From the NCBI GenBank assembly GCA_938001865.1, contig CALLAW010000027.1:1-40706 (forward strand): a DNA stretch of 40,706 nucleotides. The letters run 5' to 3'. Below, in pieces: positions 8,044 through 16,200 of this stretch. The DNA comes from an uncultured Saprospiraceae bacterium. Lineage in GTDB: Bacteria > Bacteroidota > Bacteroidia > Chitinophagales > Saprospiraceae. The position numbers and the translations under genes are program-made. Under the pieces are notes generated by a model. The model was not told the DNA's origin. It ran no database searches and saw only the letters and a program-made list of their open reading frames with translations. The number at the start of each line of letters is the position of its first letter. The stretch's first letter is position 1.

Positions 8044-8655
8044 ATGAAGAATCAAGTAATTAAAACACCAACTAAAGGAAAAGAGTATTTTGGATATAAT
8101 GATACTGATATTGTAGTCAGTGGCAAAAAGCACGATTCAATGGATTCACTCTTAGGATCAATCGGCACTAAAAGCATACTCGAACCGACCACTCACATCC
8201 AAATTGAGAATGTATCTCAATTGAAATACAACGAAAGTGGAGCCCTACTGACAATAAATCATAAGTCAGGTGATAAGAATAAAAAGTTTGGACTTACATT
8301 TTCAAATTCAAATGTAAGGAATGAGATTGCAGAAAATATCAGCCAAATAAGAGGGCTGACTAAAGGCATTACTTCAGAAAGCAAAATAAAACCATTGCTA
8401 ATTAATCTGTTTTTTATTTTAATAGGATCAATGCTTGCTGTAGCTCTAACAGGTATCGCATTTGAAGCAAATAATGGCGGTGAAATTCAAGAATTTACTG
8501 GCAGGAGGAGCGGCACTAAAAACTTACTAGTAAAGATAGCTACTGCACTTGGGCCAATTGGTGTAGGAATTGTTGGAGGACTGGTAGTTCTATATCTAAT
8601 ATGGAGAGCTATCAAAAGATGGAGAAACCCTGCAAATGAGGTGATATTTAGCTAG
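8044..8655 (+). CDS. Uncharacterised membrane protein with two transmembrane segments
   Basis: I do not recognise this 203-residue protein. The first 120 residues are hydrophilic with no signal peptide and include a short beta-like stretch (THIQIENVSQLKYNESGALL). Two hydrophobic helices follow, at about 118-140 (INLFFILIGSMLAVALTGIA) and about 175-193 (GPIGVGIVGGLVVLYLIW), ending in a basic tail RAIKRWR. The likely topology is a cytoplasmic N-terminal domain anchored by a hairpin in the inner membrane. It stands alone on the plus strand behind a 148-bp spacer, and its 3' end faces the thioredoxin-fold gene. Codon pattern and composition make it a probable real gene. Confidence 0.7.
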   Translation: MKNQVIKTPTKGKEYFGYNDTDIVVSGKKHDSMDSLLGSIGTKSILEPTTHIQIENVSQLKYNESGALLTINHKSGDKNKKFGLTFSNSNVRNEIAENISQIRGLTKGITSESKIKPLLINLFFILIGSMLAVALTGIAFEANNGGEIQEFTGRRSGTKNLLVKIATALGPIGVGIVGGLVVLYLIWRAIKRWRNPANEVIFS

Positions 8656-8683
8656 ATCGAAAAGGGATGACTCTGCATCACTA

Positions 8684-8723
8684 GCTGTATTCTTCATAGG
8701 AGTTAGCCTCTGTTGGATACAGC
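8684..8723. terminator. Possible hairpin between convergent genes
   Basis: GCTGTAT (8684-8690) and ATACAGC (8717-8723) are perfect inverted arms separated by 26 nt, in the 94-bp gap between two converging genes. There is no U-tract on either side, so a role in termination is only suggested by position. Confidence 0.25.
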
Positions 8724-8749
8724 CGATGAGTATAGTTGATATCAGTGAG

Positions 8750-10177
8750 TTACAGTTTTGCTTCTCTTGCGATGATATCAGCCATGACATCATTCAACTG
8801 GTCTGAACCTATACCTTTGAGTAAGATCTTGAGATTTCTATCAAGGATGAAGATCTTAGGAGTTGTCCTGATATCGAAGTGAGACTTGAATCTAGACTTA
8901 CCTAGAGGATCCACCGCGTTGATAAGGTTTGTCATTTCTTTTTCCTCAACACCTGCCCAGCATTTGGGTATTTTTTCTTGATATTTTGTGCAGATGGCCA
9001 TCACTTTGACATTCTGATCTCTATAGGATTTTTCGAAGTCTATGATGGCTGGCATTGACTTAGTACAATGACCACAGTCTGGAGCCCAGAAGACGAGCAC
9101 AGTATAGTCAGCATCGATATCACTCAGTTTTATCGGTGACCCATCTTGTAGCTCGAGTTGTATATCTACCGCAGTAGCACCGATAAGGGATGGTCTTACT
9201 TTATTGGCATTATCGACGATCTTCTCTAGTACGTCATCATCTGTCCATGGAGCTAGTCCTTTAGCGTAATAGTTGTCGGCGATATGCACTACCACGGCGT
9301 CCATTCCTACCATCTTGGATTGCACATACTTATTATACATTTTACTCAAGTAATAGCGAAACATTTGACTCTTTGGATTCATCTGACCTAAGAGATAATC
9401 TATAGAAGTATTGATGGAGTCTGGTAGCTGTACAGTCAACTTATCGATATAGTAGTTGATTCTTGTATCTAGGAATGGGGTATAGAGTAGTGATGTATCA
9501 CTGAGATCTACATGATCAAAGTAGTGATTTCTATAGTTTTCAAAGCGATAGACATCTAGCTCTTTATCAGTTAAACCTGATGGTGGATCAGGGAAGTCTA
9601 TAGGGAGACTAGCCTTAATGTTCTTTGCCGTGAATGATCCTGGGTACTTACTGATATAGTCTAGTTGCTTGGACTTCACTTGATTATCCATCTCATCTAA
9701 TTGCTGCCTTAGAGACTCGTTTTCTGCCTCTGATGCTTGCTCTAATTGCTGTTTCAGAGGTTCAGATTTTTGGTTCATGTCTGAGATGAACATCACGTAA
9801 TCATTAAATATCTGATTGTCTTCTGATTTTTTGAATATTGGACTACGGAGCTGCGAATCAGTCTTAATGCTAAACTTAGGGTAGGGCTCATCTATGAAAA
9901 ATTGAATGAAATTTTTGTCCGGAGTAGTGAGGAGTAAGTACACCCCACTATGTAATGCTTGATCACCTGTCCATGAGAAGTTTTTCTTGTTTTTGGAGTA
10001 GAGTGTATCGGAGACGAGTTGTCTATCGCCGAAGTAATATCCAACGATGAGTGTGTCACTTTGATAGTCAGTCACAGTGATATCTACATCATAAGTCTGG
10101 GCTGATACTGAGTAGTGGCTAATCAGCAGTATTCCAATGATTGACAAGATGCGAGAGTGAAGTAACAATGTTTTCAT
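8750..10177 (-). CDS. Secreted thioredoxin-fold protein (TlpA/ResA-like) with N-terminal DUF4369-type domain
   Basis: The 475-residue protein starts with a signal peptide (MKTLLLHSRILSIIGILLIS, ending ...SVSAQ). A beta-rich domain at about 24-110 resembles DUF4369, the usual partner of TlpA-like domains in Bacteroidota. A charged helical region at about 125-170 follows, then a middle region that may be DUF5106. The C-terminal thioredoxin domain (about 335-475) has WAPDCGHCTKSM, so the redox pair is Cys368 and Cys371, and a cis-Pro in RTTPKIFILD. It should work in the periplasm as a thiol-disulfide reductase or a redox sensor. No partner gene such as a DsbD is next to it. The gene follows pyrB after 104 bp and probably has its own promoter. 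Confidence 0.85.
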   Translation of the reverse strand: MKTLLLHSRILSIIGILLISHYSVSAQTYDVDITVTDYQSDTLIVGYYFGDRQLVSDTLYSKNKKNFSWTGDQALHSGVYLLLTTPDKNFIQFFIDEPYPKFSIKTDSQLRSPIFKKSEDNQIFNDYVMFISDMNQKSEPLKQQLEQASEAENESLRQQLDEMDNQVKSKQLDYISKYPGSFTAKNIKASLPIDFPDPPSGLTDKELDVYRFENYRNHYFDHVDLSDTSLLYTPFLDTRINYYIDKLTVQLPDSINTSIDYLLGQMNPKSQMFRYYLSKMYNKYVQSKMVGMDAVVVHIADNYYAKGLAPWTDDDVLEKIVDNANKVRPSLIGATAVDIQLELQDGSPIKLSDIDADYTVLVFWAPDCGHCTKSMPAIIDFEKSYRDQNVKVMAICTKYQEKIPKCWAGVEEKEMTNLINAVDPLGKSRFKSHFDIRTTPKIFILDRNLKILLKGIGSDQLNDVMADIIAREAKL

Positions 10178-10233
10178 AAGTATGAAATAATCTAGAGGAG
10201 GTGTTTGAGTTTATTATTTGTTCCATGAGAGTG

Positions 10234-10245
10234 ATAAGATCTTAT
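10234..10245. other. 12-bp perfect palindrome in the pyrB to thioredoxin-fold gene spacer
   Basis: ATAAGATCTTAT is its own reverse complement. It sits between the pyrB stop and the next gene's start, where an operator could lie. AT-rich palindromes of this length can arise by chance, so the assignment is weak. Confidence 0.2.
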
Positions 10246-10281
10246 TACTTGTCAACCCACAGAATCAATACAATTTTGAGT

Positions 10282-11229
10282 CTATTTTTGTTTCTTTCTT
10301 GCCAAAAGATAGAGTACTGCCATCCGTACAGCGACACCATTTTCGACTTGATCGAGGATAATTGAATGTTCTGAATCAGCGACATCGCTAGTTATCTCTA
10401 CACCTCTATTGATAGGACCAGGGTGCATGATGACGATTTGCTTATTGAGTTTATTCAATCTTTCCATATTTACGCCGTAATACATGGCATATTCTCTGAG
10501 GCTTGGGATATAACTTATATTTTGCCTTTCGAGCTGGATTCTTAACACATTGGCAACATCACACCATGCAAGTACCTTATCGATATTGTACTCGACTGAG
10601 ACTCCGAGTGATTCGAGATGTGGTGGGATGAGTGTAGGCGGACCACAGACTGTGACTTTTGCTCCAAGCTTTGTCAAGCAAAAGATATTGGAGAGTGCAA
10701 CTCTACTGTGCTTGATATCGCCGATGATCGCAATTTTTTTACCCTTGAGGTTGCCTATTTTTTCTTGCATACTGTAAGCATCCAATAGGGCTTGAGTTGG
10801 ATGCTCATGAGTGCCATCACCTGCATTGATAATATTGCAATCAACGTGCTTACTTAGGAGGACATGAGCTCCTGGGGAGGGGTGTCTCATGACGATGATA
10901 TCTATCTTCATAGATAAGATATTGTTCACAGTGTCGAGCAATGTTTCTCCTTTTTTGACAGAGCTACCAGATGATGAGAAGTTAATTACATCGGCCGAGA
11001 GTCTTTTTTCTGCTAACTCGAATGAAAGCTTCGTCCGAGTTGAATTTTCAAAAAAAAGATTCGCGATAGTGATATCTCTAAGAGATGGGACTTTTTTAAT
11101 TGGACGATTAATGACTTGCTTGAACTCTTGTGCCGTATCTAGGATCAACTTGATATCTTCTACTGTAATATACTTGATACCTAGGAGGTGACGAGTGCTA
11201 AGGGTCTGATATGTCGTGGTGTCTGCCAT
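10282..11229 (-). CDS. pyrB: Aspartate carbamoyltransferase catalytic subunit
   Basis: PyrB condenses carbamoyl phosphate and aspartate to N-carbamoyl-aspartate in de novo pyrimidine synthesis. The protein shows the carbamoyl-phosphate loop FFENSTRTKLSFE, the mobile loop FSSSGSSVKKGETL, MRHPSPGAHVLL, the HEHPTQALLDAYSM motif and the late MHPGPINRG. I chose the ATG at 11229 (MADTTTYQTLS, 315 residues), although an ATG at 11307 is in frame. The longer form would overlap the pyrR coding region by 74 bp and add a basic tail not seen in the family. With this start, the gene begins 4 bp after the pyrR stop, the usual tight pyrR-pyrB coupling. No regulatory PyrI gene is adjacent. Confidence 0.94.
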   Translation of the reverse strand: MADTTTYQTLSTRHLLGIKYITVEDIKLILDTAQEFKQVINRPIKKVPSLRDITIANLFFENSTRTKLSFELAEKRLSADVINFSSSGSSVKKGETLLDTVNNILSMKIDIIVMRHPSPGAHVLLSKHVDCNIINAGDGTHEHPTQALLDAYSMQEKIGNLKGKKIAIIGDIKHSRVALSNIFCLTKLGAKVTVCGPPTLIPPHLESLGVSVEYNIDKVLAWCDVANVLRIQLERQNISYIPSLREYAMYYGVNMERLNKLNKQIVIMHPGPINRGVEITSDVADSEHSIILDQVENGVAVRMAVLYLLARKKQK

Positions 11230-11233
11230 TCGA

Positions 11234-11776
11234 TTACTTTGCGGAGTAGATGAGTACTTCGTCCTTATTATTTGTTTCTTTCCAGTTGACCTTGACATAT
11301 GCCTCATCTAGTGCATCTACCTGTACTCCAGTGTAGTCCGTCTGAATCGGCAGGTGTCTATTGAATCGACGATCAACCATACAGAGTAGCTTGATCGTAT
11401 CAGGTCTGCCAAAGTCTTGTAAGGCTGCGATGGCAGCATGTATTGTTCGACCAGAGTATACGACATCATCCACAAGGATCAGAGTCTTGCCTTCGATATC
11501 AAAGTCTATCTGTGTCTCACTTGCTTTGAGTGGTTTGTCTCTCTGTCTGAAGTCATCTCTGTAAAATGTGATGTCCAACTTGCCAAAAGTACAATCAATG
11601 TCGTGGGTTGCCTTTAACTGAGAGATAAGTCTCTCAGCGAGCATCACACCTCTCTCCTGAATCCCTATGATGTAGGTATCGGTGAGCTGTCCGTGATTCT
11701 CTACGAGCTGCTCGGCTAATCGATTGATTATGATTCCAAACTTGGTACTGTCAACTATGGTACGACCTACTGGCAT
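11234..11776 (-). CDS. pyrR: PyrR bifunctional regulator / uracil phosphoribosyltransferase
   Basis: The 180-residue protein has the PRPP-binding signature of phosphoribosyltransferases, LILVDDVVYSGRTIHAAI, and the PyrR hallmarks IGIQERGVMLAERL and DITFYRDDF. In Firmicutes PyrR binds pyr mRNA and controls attenuation, and it can convert uracil and PRPP to UMP. Here it is directly in front of pyrB. I could not find an anti-terminator/terminator pair in the 76 bp upstream, so RNA control is not demonstrated. A TATATTTG on the minus strand (11788-11781) matches the -7 consensus but would give an almost leaderless mRNA. Confidence 0.93.
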   Translation of the reverse strand: MPVGRTIVDSTKFGIIINRLAEQLVENHGQLTDTYIIGIQERGVMLAERLISQLKATHDIDCTFGKLDITFYRDDFRQRDKPLKASETQIDFDIEGKTLILVDDVVYSGRTIHAAIAALQDFGRPDTIKLLCMVDRRFNRHLPIQTDYTGVQVDALDEAYVKVNWKETNNKDEVLIYSAK

Positions 11777-11852
11777 ATTGCAAATATATATCTGTAATTG
11801 ATTTATTCTATTATGAGTTGTCTCTCATTTTGTGTCAAGCACAAAAAAAAAG

Positions 11853-12455
11853 TCAAAAACCATTACGACTAGCGATCTCTGTCTTCCAGCCGTCAATATG
11901 AGAGCTCAGCTCTGGGTAGAACTCTAGAAATAATCTGTCAAACTCTGGCTGTAACTTAGCATAATCATCCATTAATAGGTGGAGATTTGACTTAAATCTT
12001 GTCCTTTGATGGATTTTTTCGCAGATTACTTTCATCTTGGGAGACGTAGTATACATAGTCAAGAAGTCTCTATCGATCATCGTATTGACTCTCTTACTTA
12101 GCTTTGGCTCTAATCGATCTCCTGCGGATCTGAGATGCGAGTAGACATTCTGGATGAATGTCTGCAACGGTACTTGGGAGTATTGATTCCAATGATTCGC
12201 TAAGCATAGATCCCAGATCAGATCAGTAGCTACAGGGCTATACTTCCCTTGTGTAGGATGGAGGAGTCGAGTAGCAGCACTTACCACTGGGTGACTATCG
12301 GTGTAACTATCAATGATATAGTGAAGCGAAACTCCTTGTTGGACCTCATCGTCTAGGAGGATTACATCTTTTTTTTTGATCAGATCGGCAACTAGGTTAC
12401 CAGTCATCCAATGATCATAACCCGGTGAGAGTTGACTATGTGCTAAGAAGTTCAC
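11853..12455 (-). CDS. acpH: Acyl carrier protein phosphodiesterase (AcpH-like)
   Basis: The 200-residue protein begins MNFLAHSQLS, the typical opening of ACP phosphodiesterases, and continues with GNLVADLIK, GVSLHYIIDSYTDSHPVV and YSPVATDLIWD. These His/Asp-rich motifs belong to the HD-like metal site. AcpH removes the 4'-phosphopantetheine arm from acyl carrier protein, giving apo-ACP. The length fits the family (about 190-200). It lies 46 bp downstream of the permease gene and 76 bp upstream of pyrR, all on the minus strand. No functional link to pyrimidine synthesis is evident. I see no missing key residue, but the assignment rests on motif memory. Confidence 0.85.
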   Translation of the reverse strand: MNFLAHSQLSPGYDHWMTGNLVADLIKKKDVILLDDEVQQGVSLHYIIDSYTDSHPVVSAATRLLHPTQGKYSPVATDLIWDLCLANHWNQYSQVPLQTFIQNVYSHLRSAGDRLEPKLSKRVNTMIDRDFLTMYTTSPKMKVICEKIHQRTRFKSNLHLLMDDYAKLQPEFDRLFLEFYPELSSHIDGWKTEIASRNGF

Positions 12456-12501
12456 ACAACCAATGTACAGTGTTTCTATTGAATTATTATGATCAAGCCA
12501 A

Positions 12502-13239
12502 CTATTTGACTAAGATCAATATCGAGCTAAGGAGAGTCATGATGATAATATACTTGTGAAATATCTCCGTACTGAGATATGAGATAAATTTGATTCCTAT
12601 CATGAATCCTATAATTACCAGCGGCGCTAAGTAGAGATTTGTCCAGAGTGTATCGAGTGTAATTGTCTGCCACCAATAAATGTGGAAGGGTAACTTGAAT
12701 ATATTAATAAAAAAGAACATCCATGCTGCTGTACCGATAAACTCTCGTTTGGGAAATCTTAATGCTAAGAAATATAGATTAGCGAACGAGCCTGCTAAGT
12801 TGCCTATCATCGTTGTAAATCCAGCTCCAAGTCCCATCAAGTAGCTAAACCATGTTGTATTTGGGATTGCTTCTGTTTGGATACGTTGGAGTGCAGCCAT
12901 CATGATGCCACTATAAAATATAATTCCTGCCATTACTTTTTTGAAAAGACTGGGGTCGATATTGTCACCTACGATAGCACCAATAATGACTCCTATGATA
13001 AGGGATGGCATCAGCTTGGATAAGACCTTCCAATTGACATCGTGTCTGTAATGGATCACTGCAAAGATGTCGGCAAGTATAAGCAGTGGCACAAGTACTC
13101 CAGTAGATGATTTGCCTCCAAAGGCAAGAGCCATGAGGGTTACGATTAGGAAGCCAAATCCCTTGAATCCTGACTTAGAGATACCTAAGATGAGACAAGC
13201 AATGCTTGCATAGACAATCTCTACACTAAATGGTGGAAT
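12502..13239 (-). CDS. TauE/SafE-family membrane permease with a non-canonical start
   Basis: The part beginning at the first ATG (13134, 210 residues) has several hydrophobic helices and a GxGAGFTTMIGNLAG-type motif of the TauE/SafE family, which exports sulfite or organosulfonates. The family's first helix is missing from that form. Reading upstream in frame gives a normal N-terminus, VEIVYASIACLILGISKSGF, joined directly to LIVTLMALAFGG. The frame is open back to a TAG at 13254-13252 and contains no ATG, GTG or TTG before 13134. I therefore place the start tentatively at an ATT at 13239; ATC at 13245 is an alternative. Either lies just past the TAA (13249-13247) of the preceding gene, so re-initiation could explain it. 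A sequence error removing a start codon is also possible. Confidence 0.75.
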   Translation of the reverse strand: MPPFSVEIVYASIACLILGISKSGFKGFGFLIVTLMALAFGGKSSTGVLVPLLILADIFAVIHYRHDVNWKVLSKLMPSLIIGVIIGAIVGDNIDPSLFKKVMAGIIFYSGIMMAALQRIQTEAIPNTTWFSYLMGLGAGFTTMIGNLAGSFANLYFLALRFPKREFIGTAAWMFFFINIFKLPFHIYWWQTITLDTLWTNLYLAPLVIIGFMIGIKFISYLSTEIFHKYIIIMTLLSSILILVK

Positions 13240-13246
13240 ACTGATA

Positions 13247-16200
13247 TTACTCTATTTTAGCAAATCGATAATGAAAATTCTTGATGTCAATAGATATCCC
13301 TATGATGTATATCCCAATAGGGTATCCTGAGACATCAATGCTCTCCGTGATGAGACCCTCTGGATGTAACCTGTCATATCCAGTGATATACCTCCCTCGA
13401 TCATCAAATATCGAATACCTAATTGTCTGCTCTTCACTGTTGCAGTAGACAAGATTTACAGTATTAATTACGGGATTAGGATTGATGCTTATGTCGAGTG
13501 CTTGATCGATAGTCACATCTTCACAGCGGGTATAATTGTTGACAATAATGTCAAATGTCTGGATGCAATCATTAGCATCTTGGATGGAGATGGTCTGATT
13601 ACCCGCATCCATTACTTCTAAGGTGTTGCTCTCTTGGAAGTTTATCCCATCTAGTGCATAGCGATATGGTTGCATCCCTCCAGAGGCTTCTATGACGATC
13701 TGACCAGGTAAACCTTGATCGAGATCAATCGAGGTTACCTCGATTGAGACAGTATCAATTGGCAGAGTATTCTCTATGGTAAATGCACTAGATATCGAAC
13801 ATTCATTGCTATCAGAGACAATTACTGTATAATCATTAGGCTCTAATGTGCTGAAGTTTGATTCAAGTTGTGGTATCCCATTTTCTAGACTATAAGCTAA
13901 CTCTCCAGTACCTCCTTCAGTGATAATGAGTGCAGACCCATCTGATCCATCAGCACATAAGACTGGCTGAGTTATAATCTCTACAGTTATTGGCGTCGGG
14001 TCATCAAGCGCTATCATATCACTTACATTGCAGCCATTCTGATCAGTGACGAGGATCGCATAGAGATCTGATGCTAAGTTGTCAAATACTCCGGTCATAT
14101 TGGTCTCGCCACCAAGCGAATAGGTATATGCTCCAGTACCACCTACCGCAGATAACTCCACTTGACCGTTACTCTCTCCGAAGCAACGAGGAGAATCTGC
14201 ACTCTCAATGGAGATCTCTAACAGTGGTGCATCATTGATCGTGATTGATTCTGTAATCGAGCATCCGTTGCTATCTGTAATGACGACCATATAATCACCA
14301 GCTGTGAGCATATTCGCTTCAGTACCATCAATCTCTTGTCCATCGACTTCTATCATATAATCACCTGTGCCACCATTTACATCTAGTAAAAATGCACCTG
14401 TGGCAGTATTATGACATCGTGTATCTTCAATGACGACCTCACTGACCATGAGTGTCTGAGACTCTTCAATAGTAAGTACTCCATTCGTAATACATCCATT
14501 GGCATCATTGATCTCGAGGGGATAATCACCAGCTGTGAGATTGTCAAATTGCCCTGTTGTATTAGTTGTATTATCTAGAGTGTACTCGTACGGTGGATTA
14601 CCATTGATAGCACTCACTGTGGCAGCACCAGATGCATTGTTGGCGCAGAGAGCTGGCGATGTGTTGATTGTATACTCAAGCTCTACACCATCTGCTATCT
14701 CTACTAAGACTGCTTGACTGCAACCGTTATCATCTGTAACTAGGGCAGTGTAATTGCCTGATGAAAGTCCCTCAAATACTCCCGTACTATTGTTCATACT
14801 CCCGATCGTAAACGAATAAGGCTCTACACCAGCATTTGCTAGTAATATCAGAGATGCATCGCTATTGCCCCGACATGAAAGTGCAGTCTGATTGGCGATG
14901 GCAAGATCGAGGAGGGGACCATCCTCTATAGTAATCTCACCAGACCCTTCGCAACCATTACTATCTGCAATAGATACAATGAAAGTACCTGCATTGAGAT
15001 TGTTGATCGTACCGTTTAGATCGGTCTGTCCTGCAATGGAGTATGTGTAATTGCCATTGCCTCCCGTAGCAATGAAGCTTACAGAGGCAGTATTATCACC
15101 AAAGCAAAGAGGTGCAGCACTCTCATAGCTCTCTAACTCGACAGCTTGAGGGATATCTAATGACACCATCAATGTAGCTTCACAACCATTCTCATCGGTT
15201 ACTGTCACATCATAATTGACATCGGAGAGATTGGTGAATACTCCATCGGTATTGGTACCGGTGATACTCGTGTAGATATAATTGCCAGTGCCTCCTTGTG
15301 CAGATACTTCGAATCGACCGTCACTCCCTCCGCTACACGTAATATCATCACTTGAGAGTAAAGTCATTGAAATCGGAGTCGCCTCCTCGATTGTGAACAT
15401 TATCATATCTGAGCATCCTACTTCATCTACTGTTCTTAGTGTATAGTCTCCTGGAGATAAGTTGGTGAGATCTTCTTGTGTTACTTCTTCTTGATTTAAC
15501 TCTAATGTTACGATGCCAGTCCCTCCGTTGACATCAAAGTCTATGTTTCCGTCATCTTGCCCTGCACACGATTCATTACGGATGTCATTGATGATGATAT
15601 CAATATCAGCTGATTGTTCGACCTCAATAAGTTGCTCTATTGTGCATCCTTCTTCATCTCGAATGCTTACAGTATAGACTTGGCTCGGAAGATTATCAAA
15701 TTGTCCTTGCGATTGTTCAGCGCCATTGAGGATGTAAGTGAGTTGTCCATTTCCGCCGATTGCCTCTAGGGAAATGCTACCCGTGTCCTCTAAGCATGCA
15801 CTTCTAGTGGTACTCATACTGATGACCTCAATAGGACTTGGCTGGTCTATTGTGAATGTTAGAGTAGCTGTACAATCGTTCTCGTCTGTAACGACAACAG
15901 TGTAGATATCTGCTATCAGATCAGATGGGTTCAGACTGCCTTGTTCTCCATTGATTGAGATGACAGACATGCCACTACCACCAGTCAATTCCAATTGTGC
16001 TTCACCGTTGGATTCGCCGTTGCAGATATTGTCAGATTTACCTACGAGTGTCACTCCTAATGGCTCAGGAGCCGTCAAGGTTATCATCGACTCTGTGATA
16101 CAACCCTCATCATCTAGGACGGAGACAGTATAGTCAGCTGCTGCTAAATCTGTAAAACTCTGATCATCTTGAAAGTTGACTCCATCAATACTATACATGT

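Noticed and set aside
11230-11307. In-frame 26-codon extension of pyrB
   Set aside because: It overlaps the end of pyrR and adds residues not typical of aspartate carbamoyltransferase; the ATG at 11229 is better placed.
11777-11852. PyrR-controlled attenuator before pyrR
   Set aside because: The only hairpin (around 11823-11841) is AT-rich with its T run on the wrong side for pyrR transcription, and no anti-terminator partner is visible.
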